Below are positions 47,299 through 55,903 of a stretch of DNA of 64,000 bases, one piece after another. The notes under the pieces were generated by a model. That model had not been told where the DNA came from. It ran no database searches and worked only from the letters and a program-made list of their open reading frames with translations. The first letter of the stretch is position 1. Each line of letters starts with the position of its first letter. The translations under genes were made by a program, and so were the position numbers. This DNA comes from Pseudomaricurvus hydrocarbonicus (GTDB taxonomy: Bacteria; Pseudomonadota; Gammaproteobacteria; Pseudomonadales; Cellvibrionaceae), in the NCBI RefSeq assembly GCF_011602365.1, contig NZ_JAAONZ010000012.1, positions 62,001 through 126,000 of the forward strand, given 5' to 3'.

Positions 47299-48069
47299 AT
47301 GAAAAAAGATTTTCTTGATTTGACAGGTAAGATTGCTTTTGTAACTGGAGCCTCCAGTGGCTTAGGCGCACATTTTGCCGAGGTGCTTTCTTCACGCGGT
47401 GCAAAAGTGATTTGCACCGCACGTCGTCTGGATCTGTTACAGGCGCTGGCTGAAAAAATTCGAACGAAGGGCGGCAACGCCATCGCGGTTGTTATGGACG
47501 TTACCTGCCGGGATTCAGTGAAGCAAGCTCTTGATCAGGCAGAAGCTGCCTACGGCGTCCCTGATATCGTTGTGTGCAATGCAGGCGCCACTGGCGGACA
47601 GCCTTTTCTGGAGATGGAAGAGGCTGTTTGGGATCATGTACTAGCCGTGAATGTGAAGGGTGTATTCAATGTCGGTCAGGAAGTTGCCCAAAGATTAGTG
47701 CAAGCCAAAAAAACTGGCAGCATCATTAACATCTCTTCCATTTGTGGCACTCGTACATTCCCTGGATTAGCACACTATGCCGCTTCCAAGGCAGCTGTGG
47801 ATCAATTGACACGAACAATGGCTCAGGAATTGGTTGCACAAGGTGTGCGTGTGAATGCTATAGCCCCAGGGTACTTTTTGACGGACCTGACCGCTGACTA
47901 TTATGAAACAGAGGCCGGTAAGAAGGACGTGGCTGGATTGCCGCTAGGACGCCTGGGAAAATTGCATGAGCTGGATGGTCAACTACTGTTACTCGCGAGT
48001 GATGTATCCAGTTATATGAATGGGGGTATCTACACGGTTGATGCCGGCCACTCTGTTCGACTGGGCTGA
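47299..48069 (+). CDS. Short-chain dehydrogenase/reductase (SDR)
   Basis: A 256-residue SDR with TGASSGLG, CNAGATGG for NNAG, NISSICGT and YAASK. It is the last gene of the acyl-CoA dehydrogenase run, and a clear terminator follows. ATG 47299 is preferred to the GTG at 47296 because of GAGGTAGAG spacing. A dehydrogenation of a beta-hydroxyacyl intermediate is plausible from context. Confidence 0.9.
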   Translation: MKKDFLDLTGKIAFVTGASSGLGAHFAEVLSSRGAKVICTARRLDLLQALAEKIRTKGGNAIAVVMDVTCRDSVKQALDQAEAAYGVPDIVVCNAGATGGQPFLEMEEAVWDHVLAVNVKGVFNVGQEVAQRLVQAKKTGSIINISSICGTRTFPGLAHYAASKAAVDQLTRTMAQELVAQGVRVNAIAPGYFLTDLTADYYETEAGKKDVAGLPLGRLGKLHELDGQLLLLASDVSSYMNGGIYTVDAGHSVRLG

Positions 48070-48100
48070 GCTAAATTTTATTAACAAGCTTTGCACTTAC

Positions 48101-48122
48101 AGCGGCTTCGGCCGCTTTTTTT
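48101..48122 (+). terminator. Rho-independent terminator
   Basis: AGCGGC pairs with GCCGCT around a TTCG tetraloop (48107-48110) and is followed by a run of Ts. Confidence 0.93.
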
Positions 48123-48232
48123 ATATTATTTAATAGGCGTTTTTTGCCATGTGTACGGTTATGGTTTGAGGCGAGAACAACATCATGCACAGATCAGAAT
48201 TTGCTAAGATGGACTGTCACTGTACATCGTAA

Positions 48233-48266
48233 GATGAGGATGAGGATGAGGATGAGGATGAGGATG
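48233..48266. repeat. Hexanucleotide tandem repeat (GATGAG x5 plus partial)
   Basis: Five perfect copies of GATGAG and a partial sixth (GATG) lie between a terminator and the 3' end of the converging SDR gene. They are not part of a gene. Confidence 0.95.
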
Positions 48267-48305
48267 TCAGCGTCCTTGCTAATCAGTGAGTAACGGTAAG
48301 TGAGA

Positions 48306-49073
48306 TTAAAAACCCATTTCCTCAGGTGTTGGGATACGGCGGAGTGTTTGACCTCCGGATATATCCAGAATTTGGCCAGTAATAAAGGCTTCATCAGAGG
48401 CCAGCCACAATGCAGCATTGGCAATATCGTCAGCTGTAGGCAGACGATTGAGTGGGATTTCCCGCAGAAAAGCCTGCTCTATGGTCGGTACCTTGAGATA
48501 GTCTGCGGTCATCGCTGTTGGGGTAAAGCCCGGCGCCAATGAATTAACGCGTATATTCTGGGCGCCATATTCACCTGCGGCGATGCGCACCACCTGATCA
48601 GCTCCGGCTTTGCTACCCCCATAGGCTCCCAGGCCGGGTGGGCTAATGATACTGGCCTGGGATGAGGTGGTCACAATGGAGCCGCCAGCCTTCATCTGAG
48701 CAGCCATTTGCTTAATAAATAAGGTTGCACCGATAAAGTGAACGTTGCTGGTTTGCTGCAGCATCTCCTCAGTGGTCTCTGCGATTGGGGCAGAGGCGTC
48801 TATTCCGGCAAAGTTGATGGCGATATCAAGTTTGCCAAACTCGTCGAGGGCTTTACTGGCGAGCTGTTGCAGTTGTGATTCTACGGTAATGTCACAAACT
48901 ACAGCTGCAGCGCCTAATGGGGCTGCCACTGACTGAACCTTGTCAAGCTGGCGACCGGCTAACACCAGTTTGGCGCCTTCGGCGTGAAACCGGCGGGCTG
49001 TGGTTGCAGCCATACTGCGCTCATCCGATACACCAAGAATAACAGCAACTTTACCTTCTAATCTGCCTGGCAT
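48306..49073 (-). CDS. Short-chain dehydrogenase/reductase (SDR)
   Basis: A 255-residue SDR with an unusual glycine motif (LGVSDERSMAATTA), FAGID for NNAG, TTSSQASI and YGGSK. The GGQTLRRIP C-terminus pairs it with the SDR at 30365. It is the last gene of a five-gene minus-strand operon (SRPBCC, ABM, Rieske, ThuA, SDR). Confidence 0.88.
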   Translation of the reverse strand: MPGRLEGKVAVILGVSDERSMAATTARRFHAEGAKLVLAGRQLDKVQSVAAPLGAAAVVCDITVESQLQQLASKALDEFGKLDIAINFAGIDASAPIAETTEEMLQQTSNVHFIGATLFIKQMAAQMKAGGSIVTTSSQASIISPPGLGAYGGSKAGADQVVRIAAGEYGAQNIRVNSLAPGFTPTAMTADYLKVPTIEQAFLREIPLNRLPTADDIANAALWLASDEAFITGQILDISGGQTLRRIPTPEEMGF

Positions 49074-49105
49074 AAGTGTCTCCTATATTGTTTATTGTGG
49101 CATTT

Positions 49106-49918
49106 TTATGTTTGGTAACTGCTTTGTTCTGCAGAGTTGCGAGCTTCTCGGGCAAGGTCATCGAAGGGTTCGATAGCCCATTGAATTCCCCGGCGCAGCA
49201 AGGTGTAAAAGACCGGTAGATCCCAGGCGCAGCGATCAATACTGGGCCAGTAATCCAGCAGTGGTTGCATGTCATAGTGATGACGACAGTGACCAAGAGT
49301 TAGATAGAGGACTTCGCCTTTACCTACCGAGTGGGTATAAAAGACCGGATGGCGTGCGTGTTCCCAGTCATCTTCCTGAAAACCTTCGGCCTTACCCCCG
49401 TATTCCGCATCCAGCAGAACATTGAGCTCGCCATAGGTCTTCATCAAATAGAGCTCATCGGTGGTTTCGAAAGGCTCAATATCCTTGACCAGCGGGTGCT
49501 CTGGATTGGCAACGGATACCGTATAAGGCGCGATGGGCGGGTGCGAGCGAAACATGGATCCCAGAGTCTCGACAAATAATGGAGCCCAATCCGGTGTCCC
49601 GTAGACGCCATCGGACATCAGTCGAATGATGGAATTTGTTCCATGCAAGGCATACCAGCGCCCCCCGTTTTCGACCCATTGATACAGCGCTTCCTGAGCT
49701 TTAAGAGAGGGAACAATATTGCAGGTGTAGGAGATAATTAAGTCCGCTTCGACAATCGCGTCAAGGTTTTCATAATCTTCGAAAATCCTGACACGGATAC
49801 GATCATCCTCTGCCAATAGTTTGAGTAATTCCAGCCGGGCAAAGTCAATGTCGTGCCAATCGCCTGCAGCGATCAGTACGGCATTGATGCGCCCTGCGGT
49901 GTATTTTGATTCGGCCAT
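49106..49918 (-). CDS. ThuA-like protein
   Basis: A 270-residue ThuA-family protein: ADLIISYTCNIVPSL, GRWYALHGTN, FETTDELYLMKTYGEL and GKGEVLYLTLGHCRHHYD. It is related to the 43167 gene in domain but clearly divergent. It lies 53 nt after the Rieske oxygenase and 32 nt before the SDR. Function unknown; this is the second case here of a ThuA-like protein next to oxidative catabolic genes. Confidence 0.85.
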   Translation of the reverse strand: MAESKYTAGRINAVLIAAGDWHDIDFARLELLKLLAEDDRIRVRIFEDYENLDAIVEADLIISYTCNIVPSLKAQEALYQWVENGGRWYALHGTNSIIRLMSDGVYGTPDWAPLFVETLGSMFRSHPPIAPYTVSVANPEHPLVKDIEPFETTDELYLMKTYGELNVLLDAEYGGKAEGFQEDDWEHARHPVFYTHSVGKGEVLYLTLGHCRHHYDMQPLLDYWPSIDRCAWDLPVFYTLLRRGIQWAIEPFDDLAREARNSAEQSSYQT

Positions 49919-49971
49919 ATAAATACCTGTTGGATTACGGTGCTTTATGAAAATAGTTGGCTGTTTGGAAT

Positions 49972-51147
49972 CTACAGTTTGGGTTCTGGTAAGCCAGGAT
50001 CATCAGCCAGGCAGTAATCTACCCATTTATGGAAAAATTGATTGCCGCGCTCATTGCGGCCAAAAGTCACATGGGTGTGAGCGTTGGATTCAACACCTTT
50101 CTGGATTTTTAGACCCATAAAGTAGTCTTCTTCATCCACGACATCACGCAACCACTCCATCATGTTTTCATTGGCCTGCTGCTGCTCTTCGTTCTGAGGT
50201 GCTTCAGGGTGGATGAAGTAAAGATGGGTCGTGTTTTCCGCCGGCGTTGGCCCGGGAATGATCTGGGCAATTTGGGTAATTTCTGGTGCAACAAATATGG
50301 ACACATTGGGAAACAGCAGACGGATAAAATCGTAGCCATCGTTTTCATGTTTCCAGTAATCGGACTTGTCGACGTTTTTAAGTTTATCAATACTTCTCTG
50401 TGGAAATCCTAACAAAATATGCGGTCCGTAATTCTCAAACTGCATAATGTTGGAATAGGTTCTGGGAGTGACGGTCTTGGGGTGAGCGGTAGCAAAATGG
50501 TAACCCTCCAGATAACCGTCATAAGCGATTTTCCAGTTTGCTCCATAAATTGTTCGTTTGCCGCAGTAGTGCCAGTGCTCAAAACCCAGCCTGGCGATAT
50601 CCTTGATCATGCCACCCAGATATTCTTCAAAATTTACCGTTGTATCACCATTGAGCACGGTAAAAATCATACCGCCATGTTCGTAAGAGGGCAGTTGAGG
50701 AAGCCCGTTGCAGTCTTTATCTACTTCACCAAACTTAGCCGGTTCCGAAACCGCCAGCAGACTGCCGTCGTTGCGAAATGACCAGCCGTGATAGGAGCAG
50801 GTAAAGCGAGAGCGCTTGCCGGATTCTTCCGTGACCACTTGCATGGCCCGGTGAGGGCAGACATTGAGCATTACGCGGACACTGCCATCGGCCAGACGGG
50901 TTATCAACAGCGGCTTATCGAGAAACTGGAGTGTTTTATAGCAGCCGGGTTCTGGCAGTTCATTACTCATTGCGACAAAAACGGGTCGGTTCTTGAAAAT
51001 GAGGTCCATTTCCTGCTGCCAGATCTGTGGATCGGTATAGGCGCTGCTGGGAACAGACAGGGTATCTTCGGCCATATCGGTTGTTTTATTGTCGACATGG
51101 TCGATCATCTTTTCGACCATGTCGTTATAGAGTGATTGTGTGGTCAT
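49972..51147 (-). CDS. Rieske aromatic-ring-hydroxylating oxygenase, alpha subunit
   Basis: A 391-residue oxygenase, shorter than the other three. The Rieske site is C97-P-H99 and C117-x-x-H120 (CPHRAM, CSYHGWSF), and the iron site includes YLEGYHFATAH with H217 and H222. The acidic EEDYFMGLKIQ near the end is a candidate third ligand. Size and layout are compatible with a monooxygenase-type KshA-like or dioxygenase enzyme. It is 24 nt from the ABM gene upstream. Confidence 0.93.
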   Translation of the reverse strand: MTTQSLYNDMVEKMIDHVDNKTTDMAEDTLSVPSSAYTDPQIWQQEMDLIFKNRPVFVAMSNELPEPGCYKTLQFLDKPLLITRLADGSVRVMLNVCPHRAMQVVTEESGKRSRFTCSYHGWSFRNDGSLLAVSEPAKFGEVDKDCNGLPQLPSYEHGGMIFTVLNGDTTVNFEEYLGGMIKDIARLGFEHWHYCGKRTIYGANWKIAYDGYLEGYHFATAHPKTVTPRTYSNIMQFENYGPHILLGFPQRSIDKLKNVDKSDYWKHENDGYDFIRLLFPNVSIFVAPEITQIAQIIPGPTPAENTTHLYFIHPEAPQNEEQQQANENMMEWLRDVVDEEDYFMGLKIQKGVESNAHTHVTFGRNERGNQFFHKWVDYCLADDPGLPEPKL

Positions 51148-51171
51148 GGGTCTTTCCTCAATAGCTCGCAG

Positions 51172-51483
51172 TTAAGCGTCCAGCACCAGTGGACCACTGG
51201 CGCTGATCTCGTATTTCATCAGTTCCATATTGGTGATACTCAAATCAGCACTGAGAGCCAAAAATGTCTGAATATGGGGGGTACTCAAATGCGCCATTAA
51301 ATCTTCTTCGGCTTCCCATTCTTCAAAAATACAGACGATATTGGGGGCGGTGATATCCAGCGCTATGGAATAGCGAATGCATCCTTTTTCGGCTAGGGTT
51401 GGAACAACAACCTGGCGTGCTCCGGTGATATAGCGGTCCACATCTTTCGGGTCTAGTGTGATTCTGGCTGAGATAATAATCAT
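51172..51483 (-). CDS. Antibiotic-biosynthesis-monooxygenase-domain (ABM) protein
   Basis: A 103-residue dimeric alpha/beta-barrel protein (IIISARITLDPKDVDRYITG, EWEAEEDLMAHLSTPHIQTF). The fold is shared by YgiN-type quinol monooxygenases and small decarboxylase/isomerase helpers. It is 68 nt after the SRPBCC gene. A role in quinol or ring chemistry after the Rieske step is possible. Confidence 0.82.
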   Translation of the reverse strand: MIIISARITLDPKDVDRYITGARQVVVPTLAEKGCIRYSIALDITAPNIVCIFEEWEAEEDLMAHLSTPHIQTFLALSADLSITNMELMKYEISASGPLVLDA

Positions 51484-51551
51484 GATTTTTCTCCATAATT
51501 CAGGGCGTAACCGTGACTGAGGTCGTGGTTTGATTCAAGCCGTTGTATGAC

Positions 51552-51989
51552 TCAGGTGGTAGCCTGACGCAGGCCTTCAAACATTAGGGCGTAGGCGCCG
51601 GATAGAAATGCGCGAGCTTCTTGTTCCCGGCCAGGTTCAGTTTGGAATTCAGAGTGATAGCTCAGGCGGGAGCCATGCTCAGAAAGTTGAGATAGGGTTC
51701 CTGTTGCCTGATAGCGTGTTAACCCAGCAGGTCGTTTGCCAACAATTGCCAGGGTATAGGTGTAGGACCGGGGATCAATACTGATGAGTTGTTCGCTTAC
51801 GGCGTCATCAAATCCTTCATTATAAATATGACGAATCATGCCGATGCCCTGACCCTCAATATCCACTCGTTCAATATTGACAATCTGACCCTTTGGCCAC
51901 CAGCGCTCAATATTGCCAAAGTCCTGTAGCAGATCCCAGATCTGATCCCTCTGCGCTGAAAAATCATGATGTACATCAATGGCTTGCAT
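51552..51989 (-). CDS. SRPBCC-family (Polyketide_cyc2-type) protein
   Basis: A 145-residue START-like fold (VHHDFSAQRDQIWDLLQDFGNIERWWPK, GIGMIRHIY, SRLSYHSEFQTEPG). Family members bind hydrophobic or aromatic ligands, some catalyse cyclisation. It is the first gene of the five-gene minus-strand operon. Divergent region to the MDR oxidoreductase gene at 52249 contains a long inverted repeat. Confidence 0.82.
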   Translation of the reverse strand: MQAIDVHHDFSAQRDQIWDLLQDFGNIERWWPKGQIVNIERVDIEGQGIGMIRHIYNEGFDDAVSEQLISIDPRSYTYTLAIVGKRPAGLTRYQATGTLSQLSEHGSRLSYHSEFQTEPGREQEARAFLSGAYALMFEGLRQATT

Positions 51990-52131
51990 ATTTGACTACT
52001 TATTTTGATTGTTATTATCAGGCCAGCGTGTGTGACCTCTCTCTGTTGATATTATCGACCGCAAAACACCAGCCAGGTGTGTAAATCTGGCTTCAGCAAT
52101 ACGTCAATATAAGCATAAAACTAATCAACAC

Positions 52132-52166
52132 CAAAATAAAAGTCAAGCGTGATTGATTTTATTTTG
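52132..52166. promoter_or_regulatory. Long A/T-rich inverted repeat in a divergent promoter
   Basis: CAAAATAAAAGTCAA (52132-52146) and TTGATTTTATTTTG (52153-52166) are inverted copies with one bulge and a 6-nt centre. It lies between the SRPBCC operon and the MDR oxidoreductase gene. It differs from the regulon palindrome. Confidence 0.5.
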
Positions 52167-52248
52167 AATGGGTTATATCCTGATTTTATTCGTAGGTTCT
52201 TCTCAGTGAAGAGTATCGAGCTCAAAACAAAAATAAAATAGGTTTTTT

Positions 52249-53283
52249 ATGACCCAATTACACAATCGTCAATTGTATCTCCATCAGCGCCCAGTGGGTG
52301 TGCCAACTGAAGAAGACATCCGAATGCGGACGGTCCTCGTCCCCGATTTGCAGGAGGGGGAAGTTCTCATTGAGAATCATTATCTGTCATTGGATCCGGC
52401 CATCAGAGACTGGATGAGTGACAATGACAGCTATTTGGAACCGATACCTTTAGGTGGATGTATTCGCAGCACCACTTTGGGCAAGGTACTCAAAAGTAAT
52501 CATTCCGCGTTTTCTGAAGGAGATTATGTTCAGGGGCTGGCGGTAAATGGTTGGGAAGAATTGACAGTAAATCATGGCGATCTTCTCACCCAAGTACCAA
52601 ACGACGGAAATTACTCACCTCGTAATTACTTAAGTATTTTTAGTGGTGCCATGGGGCTGACGCCCTATTTTGGTCTGTTGGAGTTGGGTCAACCCGTCGA
52701 AGGCGATACTGTGTTAATGAGTGCCGCAGCGGGTGCCGTCGGTTCCATTGCTGGTCAGATCGCGAAAATAAAAGGTTGTCGAGTGGTGGGGCTGACAGGC
52801 AATGCCGAAAAGGCGAGTTGGCTAACCGATACCCTGGGGTTTGATGCGGCAATTAACTACAAAACGTGCGATAACCTTGCGGATGAAATTGCACGGGTGT
52901 GTCCTGAGCGTGTTGATATTTTTTATGACAACGTCGGCGGCGACATGCTGGATGCCGCTTTATTGAATCTCAATGATCATGCCCGCGTTGTCTTTTGCGG
53001 GGCTATTTCAACCTATAACTCCAGTGGTTCGGTACCCGGCCCCTACAACTACTGGCAGATCCTGGCGCGCAGTGCCACAGTAAAAGGTTTGTTGACCACC
53101 AACTATGTGGATCGATTTGACGATGCAATTGCAGAGATAAAAACCTGGCTTGAGCAGGGAAAACTAATATTTAATGAAGACATTGTCGAAGGACTGGAAA
53201 ATACGGTGGAGGCCTATTCACGATTGTTTAGCGGAGCCAATAAAGGAAAATTACTGGTCAAGCTTGCGGCGGCTGACTGCTGA
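52249..53283 (+). CDS. MDR-superfamily NADP-dependent oxidoreductase
   Basis: A 344-residue zinc-free medium-chain reductase, the closest paralog of the 16989 gene (shared NHYxSxDPAIRxWM, MSAAAGAVGS-GGQIAK-like blocks, FCGAISTYNSSGSVPGPYNYW). It stands alone, divergent from the SRPBCC operon, and is followed by a strong terminator. Likely an enone reductase; no copy of the regulon palindrome precedes it. Confidence 0.9.
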   Translation: MTQLHNRQLYLHQRPVGVPTEEDIRMRTVLVPDLQEGEVLIENHYLSLDPAIRDWMSDNDSYLEPIPLGGCIRSTTLGKVLKSNHSAFSEGDYVQGLAVNGWEELTVNHGDLLTQVPNDGNYSPRNYLSIFSGAMGLTPYFGLLELGQPVEGDTVLMSAAAGAVGSIAGQIAKIKGCRVVGLTGNAEKASWLTDTLGFDAAINYKTCDNLADEIARVCPERVDIFYDNVGGDMLDAALLNLNDHARVVFCGAISTYNSSGSVPGPYNYWQILARSATVKGLLTTNYVDRFDDAIAEIKTWLEQGKLIFNEDIVEGLENTVEAYSRLFSGANKGKLLVKLAAADC

Positions 53284-53317
53284 TCCAGAAAATTTTCCTT
53301 ATTAATTCTGCGAGTTG

Positions 53318-53340
53318 CGACTCACTGGTGAGTCGTTTTT
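53318..53340 (+). terminator. Rho-independent terminator
   Basis: CGACTCA (53318-53324) pairs with TGAGTCG (53329-53335) around a CTGG loop and is followed by TTTTT. It ends the MDR oxidoreductase transcript. Confidence 0.9.
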
Positions 53341-53554
53341 ATGATATCTAAAATCCATTGTCGATTTTCTTGGAGACAGAGATAAGAAAAAACGCAGAAG
53401 GAGAGAAAGTGGTAATGACAAAAAAACATTAAATATTTTATGCCCACATAAAACGTATATGCAGTTTTCTATTCTGTCGGAAAAAATGAATATCAGAGAT
53501 CGATAGCTAAACCGACATAGCTATCACATAACAATAAATAAAGAGGGTAATTCC

Positions 53555-55822
53555 ATGTCCGTAGTTAATTTACATAAGCAATCCCTATCAGGTGTTATCG
53601 GCCTTCTGTGCGTGGCAGGTACTTCTGCACTCACGTTTCCGGCCTTCGCCGAAGGCGGTTTGTCCATTGAAGAAGTGGTTGTCACGGCCCGTAAGCGTGC
53701 GGAAAGTATTCAGGATGTACCACTTGCGGTCAGCGCTATTGCAGGTGATGATGTGAAAAATGCTTTTACATTAGACACAACCTCACTGGCACAGTTTGCT
53801 CCCAACGTCGTGATGGATACTATTGAGGCCGGAACTCCCTCGGGCGGTGGGTTTTCCATTCGCGGAATCAGTTATCAGGATGTGGAAAAAGCTTTTGACC
53901 CCACCGTATTGGTTGCGGTCGATGGTGTGCCCTTGGCTACGGGGACCGGCCAGGTATTTAATCTGTTAGATATCGAACGCATTGAGGTCTTGCGGGGTCC
54001 TCAGGGCACCCTGTTTGGCAAGAACGTTGTTGGTGGATTAATTAATATCCATCGGACAAAGCCCAAGTTAGACGAGAGCAGCGGTAAAATCCGCGGGCGT
54101 GTTGGCGAATACGGGAAAAAAGACCTGGAGCTTCTTTACAATTATGGTGAAGAAGACTGGGCTGTTAAATTGACAGCTTCATCGCTGAATCAGGATAAAG
54201 GGTTTACCAAAAACTCCGTCTCGGGTGACCTGGGTAAAAAAGATACGACTCGCGCAGGTATTCACTGGCTAATGGCGCTCAATGATTCCGTCACCTTGGA
54301 CGCTCAATATAATTATTCAAATATGGAAGGTTATGCGGCGGCCATAATGCCTACGGCAACCGATACGAGTGACGTGTTTTGTGGTGCTTATCAGGCTTAC
54401 GGTTATGTCTGTGGTGGTGAATTTGGCGATGTGGTCCGTCCAGCGGGAGAGAAGTCTGATCGCCGTCGCAGCTATTCCGATTATCGGGGCGCTGTAGGAC
54501 TTGAAAGTCATCAAGCAATCTGGCAAGTGGAAGCGGAACTCACTGACAGCTTAAGCCTGACTTACATTGGTGGCTGGCTGACGGCCGACGACGAATACCA
54601 GGCCGATATGGACGGAATCGACGCGGTGCTTTATCACGTTGATCGCTGGGGGGATTACTCTCAAGTTACTCACGAGCTGCGGTTTAGTCACGATGCGGGA
54701 GGCAGCCTTCTTTGGCAAGCTGGAGTGTTCACTGCGACTGCTGATGCAACCTCCAATCAATTGAGCCAGGTGTTTACCCCAGTCTGGTCGCCTCGTGAAG
54801 CAACCGAGACTGCGTCGGAATCACACTCGATATTCTTTGAAGGCGACTACAGCCTATTGGACGAGAAGCTGACATTAACGGCCGGTACCCGTTTTATCAC
54901 GGAAACCAAGCGCATGGACCGGGACGTCTATGATCCCGCCACTGGGGCTTATTTAGTAGGCCCCAATGCCGGTGGTGAGCGTACGGATAATGACTGGATC
55001 TATCGTTGGGGCGCGCGCTACCAGTTTGCCGATGAATTGATGGTCTACTTTACCAATTCAACCGGTTTCCGCAGTGGAGGATTTTCGCCCAGAGCATCCA
55101 CAGAAGCCTCATTGTCCTCTGGATTTGCACCCGAAACCTTGACCAACTGGGAGGCAGGGATTAAGTCCACGTGGTTTGATGGACGTTTGAAACTGAACGC
55201 CACACTTTTCCATATGGTGTATGAAGACATGCAGATTGAAGTGTCGCTGCCTGCGCCAAATGTTGCCACCGGCAATGAAATCGCGATTCGCAATGTTGGT
55301 GAAGCCGAATTCAGCGGGGTTGAACTGGAATTTGACGTGTTGCTCAGTGAGTGGTGGCGTGTCTCGGGTAATGCGGGTTGGCTGGACGCAAAGTACTCCA
55401 ATTTTAACGCAGATATCTATGGGGATGGCATTGTAGCCGATGAGAGCAATCTTGAAATTCGTCGGGCACCGGAGCTGACCTATTCCCTCCAGAATGTGTT
55501 CGACTGGAGCGTGGGTGATGGTTTGATGAGCTGGCGGACAAGTTATTCATGGCGTGATGGCTATGCTTCGACTCTGACCAATCACCCGGGCACAGAAATT
55601 GAATCTTTTGGCTTACTGGATACTTCACTTACCTACGAGCTTGATCAGTGGCGTATATCCCTGTTTGGCCGCAACCTTACTGACGAAGACAGCTATACCC
55701 ACGATTATGCGGTGTCGCCCAACCGTCCAACAGCGGGTACAGAGAACCCAGGTTCCCTGTGGAAGTTTGCCACAGTGCGCTCGCCCCGGGAGTGGGGTTT
55801 AGAGGTTACCTACACTTTTTAA
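53555..55822 (+). CDS. TonB-dependent outer-membrane receptor
   Basis: A 755-residue receptor with an N-terminal signal, a TonB-box-like segment (IEEVVVTARKRAESIQDVP), a plug (FSIRGISY, VAVDGVPLATGT, ERIEVLRGPQGTLFGKN) and a barrel ending in VTYTF. It lies 82 nt before the Tat-exported flavoprotein gene, so it may transport the substrate oxidised in the periplasm. The ligand is unknown. Confidence 0.95.
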   Translation: MSVVNLHKQSLSGVIGLLCVAGTSALTFPAFAEGGLSIEEVVVTARKRAESIQDVPLAVSAIAGDDVKNAFTLDTTSLAQFAPNVVMDTIEAGTPSGGGFSIRGISYQDVEKAFDPTVLVAVDGVPLATGTGQVFNLLDIERIEVLRGPQGTLFGKNVVGGLINIHRTKPKLDESSGKIRGRVGEYGKKDLELLYNYGEEDWAVKLTASSLNQDKGFTKNSVSGDLGKKDTTRAGIHWLMALNDSVTLDAQYNYSNMEGYAAAIMPTATDTSDVFCGAYQAYGYVCGGEFGDVVRPAGEKSDRRRSYSDYRGAVGLESHQAIWQVEAELTDSLSLTYIGGWLTADDEYQADMDGIDAVLYHVDRWGDYSQVTHELRFSHDAGGSLLWQAGVFTATADATSNQLSQVFTPVWSPREATETASESHSIFFEGDYSLLDEKLTLTAGTRFITETKRMDRDVYDPATGAYLVGPNAGGERTDNDWIYRWGARYQFADELMVYFTNSTGFRSGGFSPRASTEASLSSGFAPETLTNWEAGIKSTWFDGRLKLNATLFHMVYEDMQIEVSLPAPNVATGNEIAIRNVGEAEFSGVELEFDVLLSEWWRVSGNAGWLDAKYSNFNADIYGDGIVADESNLEIRRAPELTYSLQNVFDWSVGDGLMSWRTSYSWRDGYASTLTNHPGTEIESFGLLDTSLTYELDQWRISLFGRNLTDEDSYTHDYAVSPNRPTAGTENPGSLWKFATVRSPREWGLEVTYTF

Positions 55823-55903
55823 ATTCGGGTTAAATTTTACGGAATGGTAGATCTGCGTGTGCTGTTTTCCAATGGAGCAGCACCCTGGTAGGGCTGAGAA
55901 ATT

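Noticed and set aside
49087-49093. ATTGTTT upstream of the SDR at 48306 considered as a tenth regulon site
   Set aside because: Only the right half is present; the opposite arm (49076-49082) has no match.
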